57,268 nt of DNA, taken from assembly GCA_947472655.1 (NCBI GenBank), contig CANJCG010000001.1, positions 1-57,268 on the forward strand. Direction: 5' to 3'. A program made the position numbers and the translations under genes. Shown here piece after piece: positions 35,014 to 43,578 of this stretch (position 1 is the stretch's first letter; every line of letters starts with the position of its first letter). This DNA is from Actinomycetota bacterium. Lineage in GTDB: Bacteria > Actinomycetota > Actinomycetes > S36-B12. Below the pieces are notes generated by a model. The model had not been told where the DNA came from, searched no databases, and saw nothing but the letters and a program-made list of their open reading frames with translations.

Positions 35014-36390
35014 ATGGCCAAGGTCACCAGTTCATACAGTTGCACCGCATGTGGTGCCGCCACGATTCGGTGGGCCGGCAAGTGCCCACAATGCAATGCC
35101 TTCGGCACTATGGAATTGGACTCACCAACCGCCCAAGCCCCTGGCATGAAGAGCAACCTCTCGGGCAAAGTTCCCTTGCGGCCCGCACGCCCGGTTTCTT
35201 CTATTACAAAACTTGGACCAGTCCCACGCATCACCACTGGCATCGCAGAATTTGACCGAGTACTTGGCGGTGGGCTGGTTGCGGGCCAAATGTGTTTACT
35301 GAGCGGAGCTCCCGGGTCCGGCAAAAGCACCCTTGTTTTGGCCATCGCTGATTCCGTTGCCAAACGACTCAAGCGCCCGGTGCTGTACATCTCAGGCGAA
35401 GAATCAGTCGAGCAGATCGCTATTCGCGCCCAACGCATCGGAGCAACGAGTGAGTATCTGCTTCTTGCGGATGACACCGAACTTGGTGCAGCCATCGGCC
35501 ATATTGATGAACACTCACCAGACCTCGCGCTCGTCATTGTCGACTCGGTGCAAACAATGGCGTCTTCAGATATTGAAGGACGTGCCGGTGGCGTCACCCA
35601 AGTAATGGAAGTTGCGCAAGCACTGACACGCGTCGCAAAAACGCGAAATCTTCCAATTATTTTGATTGGCCAAGTGACGAAAGATTCAAATGTTGCTGGT
35701 CCTCGAGCCTTGGAACACATCGTTGATGCAACCTTGACGCTCGAAGGTGACGCACACACTTCCTTACGCTTGCTGAGATCAGTGAAAAACCGTTATGGAT
35801 CGCTAGAAGTTGCCGCCTTTGAACAGACAGACACCGGCATGGAAGAAGTTCTTGATCCGAGCATGCTCTTTCGTGGACATCGCGATACGCCTGTTGCCGG
35901 AACATGTATTACCGTAACTGTTGAAGGAAATCGCGCACTCACCGCTGAAGTTCAAGCACTCGTTGCACCTACAACCAACCCCAATCCACGCCGTGGAGTC
36001 TCCGGTCTAGATAGTTCTCGCATGGCAATGCTCATTGCAGTTTCAGAACGCGCCGCATCACTAAAACTTTTCGACAAAGACGTATTCTTGGCAACAATCG
36101 GTGGTATTCGCCTTTCTGATCCCGGAAGCGATTTGGCTGTCTGCCTTGCTGTTGTATCGGCAAGCCAAGATGCACCTATTGCGCTTAATGTCGCAGCAAT
36201 TGGCGAGGTCACCCTGTCTGGCGATGTTCGTCCCGTGCCACATATGACCGAACGAGTCAGTGAAGCTGCGCGCTTAGGTTTTAGTCGCCTACTTGTTCCG
36301 GTTGGGACCAAAGCGCGCGTACGAGATAAGGCGATGGAGCTTGTAGAAGTTCCGACTCTGGCACAGGCAATCGCAGCTATGCGGCGTTAG
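35014..36390 (+). CDS. radA: DNA repair protein RadA
   Basis: RecA-related branch-migration helicase for recombinational repair, 458 aa. N-terminal zinc finger C10/C13/C24/C27, Walker A 'GAPGSGKST' (98-106), the RadA-specific 'KNRYGS' motif, and a C-terminal Lon-protease-like domain ('GDVRPVPHMTERVSEAARLG'). In many actinobacteria disA follows directly; here the next gene is a convergent membrane protein overlapping by 4 bases. Confidence 0.96.
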   Translation: MAKVTSSYSCTACGAATIRWAGKCPQCNAFGTMELDSPTAQAPGMKSNLSGKVPLRPARPVSSITKLGPVPRITTGIAEFDRVLGGGLVAGQMCLLSGAPGSGKSTLVLAIADSVAKRLKRPVLYISGEESVEQIAIRAQRIGATSEYLLLADDTELGAAIGHIDEHSPDLALVIVDSVQTMASSDIEGRAGGVTQVMEVAQALTRVAKTRNLPIILIGQVTKDSNVAGPRALEHIVDATLTLEGDAHTSLRLLRSVKNRYGSLEVAAFEQTDTGMEEVLDPSMLFRGHRDTPVAGTCITVTVEGNRALTAEVQALVAPTTNPNPRRGVSGLDSSRMAMLIAVSERAASLKLFDKDVFLATIGGIRLSDPGSDLAVCLAVVSASQDAPIALNVAAIGEVTLSGDVRPVPHMTERVSEAARLGFSRLLVPVGTKARVRDKAMELVEVPTLAQAIAAMRR

Positions 36391-37028
36391 CGCTTTGACG
36401 TGATGGCGAACGGAGTCTGCACGCTTTTCACAGTTTCGTTGCTGCCAATAAGTTCATAACTACCAGCTTTCGCAAATACACCTTGTTTGTTGCAATTCTG
36501 CGGTGACTGGCGGCCATCCCATGTGATGCTCGATGCCAAGCGCTCTCCGGCCTGCAGCACGCTTTCCTTAGTCGCGATGCTGGCATTGCAATCATCACTT
36601 GACCACACTGGATAACCACCTGAGGTGATGGTGAGTGCATTGGCTTTGGGCCCAACATCCCGGGTACATGCAAAAGTGCCAATATTTTGAATAGTCAAGG
36701 TCAATCTTGGCGTTGAACCAACCAGATACGTCGAGGAATCCGTCGTTGCCGTAACCGCAATGCTGGCATCTGGGCAAAGACCTGTGGGATCGGGAACAGC
36801 CGTGACTACACCTGCACTGGCAGTGGGCGTTGGGGCGATCGTCCCAGCCGCACTGGCACTACTAGAGGTAACAGGGGTTGGTGAAGGCGTTGGAGCAGGA
36901 TCTGACCCGCCAGCCAACATCCACCAAAGACCGATGACCACCGTGAGCGATACCAATAAGACCGCTCCGCGGCGCACCCAATACACCGTTGGGGCTTCCG
37001 GGCCTCTTGGGGACATCATCGCGCTCAC
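36387..37028 (-). CDS. Membrane-anchored secreted protein (Rv3587c-like position)
   Basis: 213 aa with GTG 37028. One N-terminal helix ('GAVLLVSLTVVIGLWWML'), a Pro/Thr/Ser-rich linker of about 45 residues, then an extracytoplasmic beta-rich domain with four cysteines ('GLCPDAS', 'FACTRDVG', 'DDCNAS', 'QNCNKQG') that could form two disulfides. Function unknown. GTG 37028 lies 7 bases after TACCGT; the frame also opens at GTG 37058. It sits between radA and mutY, like Rv3587c. Confidence 0.75.
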   Translation of the reverse strand: MSAMMSPRGPEAPTVYWVRRGAVLLVSLTVVIGLWWMLAGGSDPAPTPSPTPVTSSSASAAGTIAPTPTASAGVVTAVPDPTGLCPDASIAVTATTDSSTYLVGSTPRLTLTIQNIGTFACTRDVGPKANALTITSGGYPVWSSDDCNASIATKESVLQAGERLASSITWDGRQSPQNCNKQGVFAKAGSYELIGSNETVKSVQTPFAITSKR

Positions 37029-37035
37029 ACAGGCC

Positions 37036-37070
37036 ACGGTAGTGCCATAAGCGCCCACTCATGCGACGAT
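37036..37070. promoter_or_regulatory. Divergent promoters for the membrane protein and mutY
   Basis: Minus-strand TACCGT (37041-37036) is 7 bases before GTG 37028. Plus-strand GACGAT (37065-37070), a weaker match to TAnnnT, ends 6 bases before the mutY GTG. Confidence 0.4.
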
Positions 37071-37076
37071 CCCTTC

Positions 37077-37946
37077 GTGGCGCATAAAGACGATCCAGTC
37101 ACAGTTGTTGTGGCGTGGTTTGCCGACAATAAACGCGAGCTGCCTTGGCGCGATCCCGAGGTCACCGCCTGGGGCATTTTGGTCAGCGAATTCATGCTGC
37201 AACAAACACAAGTCGACCGGGTGGCGCCCAAATGGCTGACATGGATGCAACGTTGGCCAACCGCCGATGCCCTGTCACGCGCACCACTTGGTGATGTTCT
37301 TCGCGCCTGGCAAGGGTTGGGATATCCCCGACGCGCAATGCGATTGCACGCCACTGCTCAGCGCATTGTTTCGGAGTTTGCCGGCACGGTTCCCTCAACA
37401 CAGGCAGAATTACTCAGCCTTCCAGGCGTTGGCCATTACACCGCCGCTGCGATTGCTGCGTTTGCCTTTCATCAGCCCACAGTGGTGCTCGATACCAATA
37501 TCCGTCGGGTGATTGCGAGAGCTTGGTCTGCGCAAGCAATGCCATCTGCTCATCTAACCAAATCCGAAGAGTCCTTTGCTGCGCAGTTAGTTCCCCAGCG
37601 AGATGGAGCGCAATGGTCGGCAGCTGTTATGGAACTGGGAGCCCTCATTTGCACTGCGCGCAACCCTCTATGCAGTCAGTGCCCGCTTCAAAACTCGTGC
37701 GCTTGGCTTGTGGCAGGACAACCGGACAACGCACCCGTGCGACGTAAACAACCAACCTTCGCTGGCAGCGACCGTCAAGCCCGCGGAGTTCTGTTACGCA
37801 CAGTGAGTGAGGCACCCCTTGCTAGTGAAAGTGCGATAGAAGCAGTTTGGGCTGATGCATTGCAGCGTGAAAAAGCGATGACGAGCCTCATCAACGATGG
37901 GCTCGTCATTCGCGTGAATCAGGGTTACTGCCTTCCAGACAGTTAG
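37077..37946 (+). CDS. mutY: A/G-specific adenine glycosylase
   Basis: Removes A mispaired with 8-oxoG. 289 aa. Catalytic Glu38 in 'SEFMLQQTQ', helix-hairpin-helix 'LPGVGHYTAAAI', catalytic Asp139 in 'VLDTNIRR', and the [4Fe-4S] ligands C192-x6-C199-x2-C202-x5-C208. The C-terminal region is short and lacks a clear NUDIX-like 8-oxoG-recognition domain, as in other actinobacterial forms. Ends in a 4-base convergent overlap with clpC. Confidence 0.93.
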   Translation: MAHKDDPVTVVVAWFADNKRELPWRDPEVTAWGILVSEFMLQQTQVDRVAPKWLTWMQRWPTADALSRAPLGDVLRAWQGLGYPRRAMRLHATAQRIVSEFAGTVPSTQAELLSLPGVGHYTAAAIAAFAFHQPTVVLDTNIRRVIARAWSAQAMPSAHLTKSEESFAAQLVPQRDGAQWSAAVMELGALICTARNPLCSQCPLQNSCAWLVAGQPDNAPVRRKQPTFAGSDRQARGVLLRTVSEAPLASESAIEAVWADALQREKAMTSLINDGLVIRVNQGYCLPDS

Positions 37947-40432
37947 CCAACCGTTTCGACTGGTGGCGTATCAGGCAGCACCGCGCGAGGCGTTGCATTG
38001 AAGGTGAATTCACGTTCGGTGTCTTCGCCTTCCACATCAACAACCACGATGTGACCTGCCTTGAGGTCTCCAAAGAGCATTTTCTCGCTCAATGGGTCTT
38101 CAATGTCGCGTTGAATTGTGCGACGCAACGGACGCGCACCAAGTTGTGAGTCATACCCTCGTTCTGCCAATAGATCCTTGGCAGCTGTGGTCAACTCGAT
38201 ATCGATATCGCGATCAGCCAAACGCTTTTCCAAGTTCGCAATCATAAGATCAACAATCTCAATAATTTCGTTCTTGGTGAGCTGGTGGAAGACGATGACA
38301 TCATCGATGCGGTTCAGGAATTCGGGACGGAAGTGTGACTTCAGTTCCTGATTGACTTTCGCCTTCATCCGCTCATATGCCGTCTCGTCTTCATTCTCAG
38401 CAACGAAACCGAGCATGACACCCTGCGACACTTCACGACTACCAAGGTTGGTCGTCATAATGATCACGGTGTTCTTGAAGTCGACTGCGCGACCTTGAGC
38501 ATCAGTTAATCGACCTTCTTCAAGAACCTGAAGCAGTGAATTGAAGATGTCCGGGTGTGCTTTTTCAACTTCGTCGAAGAGCACAACTGAGAACGGCTTG
38601 CGACGCACCTTTTCAGTGAGTTGGCCACCTTCTTCATAACCAACATAGCCCGGAGGCGAACCAAAGAGACGTGAAGCGGTGTGACGCTCGGAATACTCAC
38701 TCATATCAAGAGCGATCAAGGCGTCTTCGTTTCCGAAGAGGAACTCGGCCAAGGTCTTGCTGAGTTCGGTTTTACCTACACCTGAAGGCCCGGCGAAAAT
38801 AAATGAGCCGGACGGACGCTTTGGATCTTTCAACCCCGCGCGAGTACGACGAATCGACTTCGACAGCGCTTTAATTGCCTGCTCTTGGCCAATGACCCGC
38901 TTGTGCAGTTCCTCTTCCATGCGCAGCAAGCGTGCAATGTCGTCTTCGGTGAGATCCGTGACCGGGATGCCAGTCATTAATGCAAGCACTTCACCAATCA
39001 GGCGCTCATCAACTTCAGCAACGACATCTAGGTCGCCGGCTTTCCATTCTTTTTCGCGCTGAGCCTTGTCGGCGATGAGGTTCTTCTCATCGTCGCGAAG
39101 TGATGCAGCTTTTTCGAAATCCTGGGAATCAATTGCTGATTCTTTTTCGCGACGCACGACAGCAATACGGTCGTCGAACTCGCGCAAGTCTGGCGGCGCA
39201 GTCATCCGACGGATGCGCAAACGTGAGCCCGCTTCGTCAATCAGGTCAATGGCCTTATCTGGCAACTGGCGATCTGAGATGTATCGATCAGAAAGTCGAG
39301 CTGCCGCATCGAGGGCTCCATCAGTGATCGAAACCCGGTGATGGGCTTCGTAACGATCACGCAAACCTTTAAGAATCTCGATCGTGTGCGCAACATCTGG
39401 CGCTTCAACCTGAATAGGTGCGAAACGGCGCTCAAGTGCCGCGTCCTTTTCAATGTGCTTGCGGTACTCGTCAAGCGTTGTTGCACCAATGGTCTGCAAT
39501 TCTCCGCGGGCAAGCATCGGCTTCAAAATGCTCGCCGCATCAATCGCGCCTTCCGCTGCGCCAGCGCCCACAAGCGTGTGAATTTCATCGATGAACAACA
39601 CGATGTCGCCACGAGTACGGATTTCTTTGAGAACTTTCTTGAGCCGCTCTTCGAAGTCGCCACGGTAACGGCTACCTGCGACAAGAGCCCCAAGATCGAG
39701 CGTGTAAATCTGCTTGTCTTTCAACGTTTCTGGCACTTCACCCTTAACAATGTTCTGGGCAAGGCCTTCGACAACTGCCGTCTTACCAACGCCAGGCTCA
39801 CCGATTAACACTGGGTTGTTCTTAGTGCGACGCGAAAGAACCTGCATCACGCGCTCTATTTCTTTCTCACGACCAATCACTGGGTCGAGCTTGCCTTCGC
39901 GTGCTGCCACGGTGAGGTTGCGACCGAACTGATCAAGAACAAGTGACGTTGAAGCCGTGCCCTCAGCCGGACCAGCTGCTGCTGGTTCCTTACCTTGGTA
40001 GCCACTGAGTAACTGAATAACCTGTTGACGCACACGGTTCAGGTCAGCACCCAACTTCACTAGTACCTGCGCCGCTACGCCTTCACCCTCTCGGATCAAG
40101 CCAAGCAAGATGTGCTCGGTGCCAATGTAATTGTGGCCCAACTGCAGCGCTTCACGAAGTGAAAGTTCTAATACCTTCTTGGCACGCGGCGTAAACGGAA
40201 TGTGGCCACTTGGCGCCTGCTGGCCTTGCCCGATGATCTCTTCAACCTGACTACGAACCGCTTCAAGGGAAATCCCGAGCGATTCAAGGGCCTTGGCCGC
40301 AACGCCTTCGCCTTCATGAATCAAGCCAAGCAAGATGTGCTCGGTACCGATGTAATTGTGGTTGAGCATGCGCGCCTCTTCTTGCGCCAGTACTACTACC
40401 CGTCGTGCTCTGTCGGTAAACCGTTCAAACAT
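37943..40432 (-). CDS. clpC: ATP-dependent Clp protease ATPase subunit ClpC
   Basis: AAA+ unfoldase that feeds ClpP, 829 aa. Two Clp_N repeats ('NHNYIGTEHILLGLI' and 'GHNYIGTEHILLGLI'), Walker A 'GEPGVGKTA', a UVR-type middle segment ('DFEKAASLRDDEKNL'), second Walker A 'GPSGVGKTE', and a C-terminal D2-small domain. The frame opens 3 codons earlier, but ATG 40432 (MFERFTDRARRV) is the standard start, with GAAGGG 8 bases upstream. No clear -10 or ClgR site was found upstream. Confidence 0.97.
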   Translation of the reverse strand: MFERFTDRARRVVVLAQEEARMLNHNYIGTEHILLGLIHEGEGVAAKALESLGISLEAVRSQVEEIIGQGQQAPSGHIPFTPRAKKVLELSLREALQLGHNYIGTEHILLGLIREGEGVAAQVLVKLGADLNRVRQQVIQLLSGYQGKEPAAAGPAEGTASTSLVLDQFGRNLTVAAREGKLDPVIGREKEIERVMQVLSRRTKNNPVLIGEPGVGKTAVVEGLAQNIVKGEVPETLKDKQIYTLDLGALVAGSRYRGDFEERLKKVLKEIRTRGDIVLFIDEIHTLVGAGAAEGAIDAASILKPMLARGELQTIGATTLDEYRKHIEKDAALERRFAPIQVEAPDVAHTIEILKGLRDRYEAHHRVSITDGALDAAARLSDRYISDRQLPDKAIDLIDEAGSRLRIRRMTAPPDLREFDDRIAVVRREKESAIDSQDFEKAASLRDDEKNLIADKAQREKEWKAGDLDVVAEVDERLIGEVLALMTGIPVTDLTEDDIARLLRMEEELHKRVIGQEQAIKALSKSIRRTRAGLKDPKRPSGSFIFAGPSGVGKTELSKTLAEFLFGNEDALIALDMSEYSERHTASRLFGSPPGYVGYEEGGQLTEKVRRKPFSVVLFDEVEKAHPDIFNSLLQVLEEGRLTDAQGRAVDFKNTVIIMTTNLGSREVSQGVMLGFVAENEDETAYERMKAKVNQELKSHFRPEFLNRIDDVIVFHQLTKNEIIEIVDLMIANLEKRLADRDIDIELTTAAKDLLAERGYDSQLGARPLRRTIQRDIEDPLSEKMLFGDLKAGHIVVVDVEGEDTEREFTFNATPRAVLPDTPPVETVG

Positions 40433-40489
40433 CGGCCGCACCCTTCTTTGTCGGACTATCTGCTCGAGCGTCCGTAATACCCCACAAGC

Positions 40490-40747
40490 CTAACCCTGCG
40501 GCTCGTAGAACACGGCATCAAAGACGCTTGTACTAAGACAACCACGACTTGGGCCAGAACCTTCCCGATCAGGTGTACGCCTGCCGCGAACAGAAGCTAG
40601 GTAACCCCACCAAAATTCTCGATTTGCGGCAATTGTTGCCCATGTCACATGTGGGCTCAGATACCTGAATTCGTGAGCGTATTGATCAGCCAGCAGCTCT
40701 TCTAGCCCTGGATATGGTCCGAGAATGCCGGCCACTGATATACGCAA
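40490..40747 (-). CDS. Small hypothetical protein upstream of clpC
   Basis: 85-residue frame from TTG 40747 (or 81 residues from GTG 40735). It looks protein-like: 'GLEELLADQYAHEFRYL', 'WATIAANREFWWGYLAS', with several Trp/Tyr and ordinary codon use. No Shine-Dalgarno and no TAnnnT element were found. It begins 22 bases after the amidase stop. I do not recognise the family; it could be a decayed gene or a chance frame. Confidence 0.35.
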   Translation of the reverse strand: MRISVAGILGPYPGLEELLADQYAHEFRYLSPHVTWATIAANREFWWGYLASVRGRRTPDREGSGPSRGCLSTSVFDAVFYEPQG

Positions 40748-40768
40748 GTCCGGGTGGGAAAGCCAACG

Positions 40769-41527
40769 CTATCTTTGTAAATACTTGGCGATGCCCGCGG
40801 CTAGTGCCTTCGCGTAGAACTGCTGTCCTTGCGAGGATGACATACGAGCCGCATCTGCTTTATTGCGCATATTGCCAAGTTCGACAATGACCGTAGGCAC
40901 GTTGCTGAAATTTAGAGTCGATTGATCACTACGCACCGACAGAGGATTCGATAAGTAGGTCGAGGGTGCGACACCGGAAGTTTTCATCGCGCTGATCATC
41001 GAATTAGCGAGTGCCCGACTTTGCGCACTGATATCCGAAGTCCAGCCTTTAATCTTGGCTGGAGCAATCACATGAAAGCCGTATCCGCGTGCCGAAGCGC
41101 CGTCGCCATGAATGCTGACCATGAGGTTCGCCTTGACCTTGGCCCCAAATGCGCCCCTATCCCACACACATGGTCCCCAAGAATTCGATGAATTCATGGT
41201 TCTCGTGAGGTGCACCGTGGCACCTTGACTCTCCAGAATCTTTTTGAGGTCATTGGCGACTCGCCAGTTCATCGTTGCTTCCGGAAAGCCCTGATTCGTA
41301 GCAGTGCCGGTGGTGTTGCATGATTTTACGATCGTGCCATTAAATTTCGTTTGCTTCATCTGGGCAGCGAATTTTGAATTACTGTTTCCGAGTTGGTGCC
41401 CCGGATCAATAGCGATCACAACACCCGTAAGGGGACTATCGAAAGCTTGAACAGTGCCAGCCGGTAAAGCACCAAGAGCCAGCGGTGTTGCACTCAAAAC
41501 AAGCGCTGTGATCCGAAAGAACTTCAC
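40769..41527 (-). CDS. N-acetylmuramoyl-L-alanine amidase, secreted
   Basis: Zinc amidase of the Amidase_3 family that cleaves the peptide stem from peptidoglycan. 252 aa with a signal peptide (cleavage likely after 'GTVQA', residue 28). Zinc/catalytic residues: H44 ('IDPGH'), E83 ('PEATMNWR'), H140 ('VSIHGD') and E216 ('IVELGNM'). No cell-wall-binding domain follows. GTG 41527 overlaps the argA stop by 4 bases. Confidence 0.92.
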   Translation of the reverse strand: MKFFRITALVLSATPLALGALPAGTVQAFDSPLTGVVIAIDPGHQLGNSNSKFAAQMKQTKFNGTIVKSCNTTGTATNQGFPEATMNWRVANDLKKILESQGATVHLTRTMNSSNSWGPCVWDRGAFGAKVKANLMVSIHGDGASARGYGFHVIAPAKIKGWTSDISAQSRALANSMISAMKTSGVAPSTYLSNPLSVRSDQSTLNFSNVPTVIVELGNMRNKADAARMSSSQGQQFYAKALAAGIAKYLQR

Positions 41528-42015
41528 AGTTCAAGCAGCATTCGGTGATTGCCAAGCGTGTTGGGTTTCACCCGCTCCAAACCAAGCATTTCAGCGACGC
41601 CTTCGTCGTAGGACTCAAGCATGTGGGGATAGACGGAAGGATCAACCGGTGATCCTTCAATCTCCTTGAATCCATGCTTGCCAAAGAATCTAGTTTCAAA
41701 GGTAAGGCAAAACACTCGAGTGATGTCTAACTCGCGGGCACGATTCAGCAAGGCTTCAAGAATTGCCGATCCCACACCAACACGCGTTATGTTTTCTCGC
41801 ACTGCAACGGTGCGTACCTCTGCAAGGTCTTCCCACATTACGTGCAAAGCTCCGCAGCCGATGATTTGGTCAGCATCTACCGCAACAAAAAATTCTTGGA
41901 TGTCTTCATAAAGCGTAACTGTCGCCTTAGTGAGCAATATTCCCCGAGAGGCATAGTGATCCACCATCTCGCGGATCGCAGGTACGTCACGAGGATGTGC
42001 TGGACGAACGATCAC
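41524..42015 (-). CDS. argA: Amino-acid N-acetyltransferase (short GNAT-type ArgA)
   Basis: Probable N-acetylglutamate synthase for arginine synthesis, 163 aa, a single GNAT domain. It closely follows mycobacterial Rv2747 as I recall it: 'GCGALHVMWEDLAEVRTVAV', acetyl-CoA loop 'RVGVGSA', 'LTFETRFFGKHGF', C-terminal 'KPNTLGNHRMLL'. GTG 42015 has CAGGAG at 5 bases. It lies 20 bases after the lysS stop, where many actinobacteria carry lsr2 instead. Confidence 0.85.
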   Translation of the reverse strand: MIVRPAHPRDVPAIREMVDHYASRGILLTKATVTLYEDIQEFFVAVDADQIIGCGALHVMWEDLAEVRTVAVRENITRVGVGSAILEALLNRARELDITRVFCLTFETRFFGKHGFKEIEGSPVDPSVYPHMLESYDEGVAEMLGLERVKPNTLGNHRMLLEL

Positions 42016-42035
42016 ACCGACTCCTGAAATTGAGG

Positions 42036-43541
42036 TTAGGCCCGTTCGGGCTTGACCAGTGGGAACAAAATGGTCTCACGGATGCCAAGCCCCGTGAGCG
42101 TCATCAGAAGTCGATCGACACCGATTCCAACTCCACCTGAAGGCGGCATGCCATGTTCTAGGGCGCGTAAGAAGTCTTCGTCGAGTTTCATCGCCTCAAC
42201 ATCACCGCGCGCTCCCAACGCAGACTGCTCCATCAATCGTTCACGTTGAACCACTGGATCAACGAGTTCGGAGTAGCCGGTGGCTTGTTCGTATCCATTG
42301 ATATAGAGATCCCACTTCTCAACCTTTCCGGCTTCACTGCGGTGATCTCGGGTAAGCGGCGAGGTATCAATTGGGAAATCCATGACGAAGGTTGGTTGGC
42401 CATCGAAGGTTGAGATCACGTGATGCTCGAAAAGTTCTTCGACTATTTTTCCTTCAACCCAGGTCGTGCCAACTTCCAGGCCAACGGATTTAGCAAGTTC
42501 AACCAAACGAGTGCGCGGAGTCTGTGGAGTGATTTCTTCGCCAACTGCTTCGGAAAGCGATCCATACAATGAAACTTCACGCCACTCACCAGAAAGATCA
42601 TGTTCAGTGCCATCCATATGTGTCACAACTTGTGATCCAAAGACTGCTTGTGCTGCTTCTTGGATTAATTCACGAGTCAGTTTGGCCATCTCGCGATAGT
42701 CGGCATATGCCTGGTAGAACTCCAGCATCGCAAACTCAGGTGAGTGAGTTGAGTCGGAGCCTTCATTGCGGAAGTTACGGTTGATCTCAAAAACTCGTTC
42801 CATTCCACCGACAACCGCTCGCTTTAAGAAGAGTTCCGGTGCAATGCGCAGGAAGAGTTGAAGGTCAAAAGCATTCGATGTTGTGATGAACGGACGCGCT
42901 GTTGCCCCACCATGCATTGTCTGCAGCATCGGTGTTTCAATTTCTTGATAACCACGAGCTTCAAGACTTCGTCGAATTTGTCCTACCGCTGTAATTCGAG
43001 TTTGTGCCATCTGACGAGCTTCTGGCCGCATGATCAAGTCCAGGTAGCGCTGACGAATGCGGCTGTCGTCATTCATCGGCTTATGAGCAACGGGCAGTGG
43101 GCGAAGCGACTTAGATGCCATCGTCCACGTGTCAGCAAGAACCGATAGTTCGCCACGCTTGGAAGTGATGACTTCGCCTGCAATGAACACATGATCGCCA
43201 AGATCAACCAGTGACTTCCACTGATCTAAGGCTTCCTCCCCCACTTTGGCCAAAGAGAGCATTCCTTGAATTTCAGTGCCATCTCCCGCACGAAGGGTCG
43301 CAAAACATAGTTTTCCGGTATTGCGCACAAAGATCACTCGACCAGCAAGGCCAACCTTGATGCCAGTCTGTACATCGATCTCAAGATCGGGGAACTGAAG
43401 TCGCACCGAAGCGATGGTCGCGGTGATTGGCAGGGCTACCGGATATGGGTCCAAGCCCTGTGCTGCGAGTTTGTTCCGCTTGTCACGGCGGATCTGCATC
43501 TGCTCGGGCAGCTCTAGCTCTTCATCAGGTTCGGTGCTCAC
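42036..43541 (-). CDS. lysS: Lysyl-tRNA synthetase, class II
   Basis: 501 aa from GTG 43541. N-terminal OB-fold anticodon-binding domain (about 50-150) and class II core: motif 2 'FEINRNFRNEGSDSTHSPEF', motif 3 'GVGIGVDRLLMTLTGLG'. The frame opens at TTG 43550, but the -10 element TAACCT (43555-43550) overlaps that codon, so GTG 43541 (8 bases after it) is preferred. Last residues 'FPLVKPERA' are standard. Confidence 0.95.
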   Translation of the reverse strand: MSTEPDEELELPEQMQIRRDKRNKLAAQGLDPYPVALPITATIASVRLQFPDLEIDVQTGIKVGLAGRVIFVRNTGKLCFATLRAGDGTEIQGMLSLAKVGEEALDQWKSLVDLGDHVFIAGEVITSKRGELSVLADTWTMASKSLRPLPVAHKPMNDDSRIRQRYLDLIMRPEARQMAQTRITAVGQIRRSLEARGYQEIETPMLQTMHGGATARPFITTSNAFDLQLFLRIAPELFLKRAVVGGMERVFEINRNFRNEGSDSTHSPEFAMLEFYQAYADYREMAKLTRELIQEAAQAVFGSQVVTHMDGTEHDLSGEWREVSLYGSLSEAVGEEITPQTPRTRLVELAKSVGLEVGTTWVEGKIVEELFEHHVISTFDGQPTFVMDFPIDTSPLTRDHRSEAGKVEKWDLYINGYEQATGYSELVDPVVQRERLMEQSALGARGDVEAMKLDEDFLRALEHGMPPSGGVGIGVDRLLMTLTGLGIRETILFPLVKPERA

Positions 43542-43549
43542 GATGGTCA

Positions 43550-43572
43550 AGGTTAGCGGCTGGCCTTACGCT
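43550..43572. promoter_or_regulatory. Divergent leaderless promoters for lysS and the HAD gene
   Basis: Minus-strand TAACCT (43555-43550) ends 8 bases before the lysS GTG 43541. Plus-strand TACGCT (43567-43572) ends 6 bases before ATG 43579. These elements set the start choice for both genes. Confidence 0.55.
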
Positions 43573-43578
43573 GCCCAC

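Noticed and set aside
40433..40489. Possible ClgR-like site (CGCTCGAGCAG) upstream of clpC
   Set aside because: Too many mismatches to the ClgR consensus as I remember it; not listed as a feature.
43414..43578. 55-residue extension of the HAD hydrolase
   Set aside because: Antisense to the lysS N-terminus and low complexity (Ser runs); the HAD fold begins after ATG 43579.
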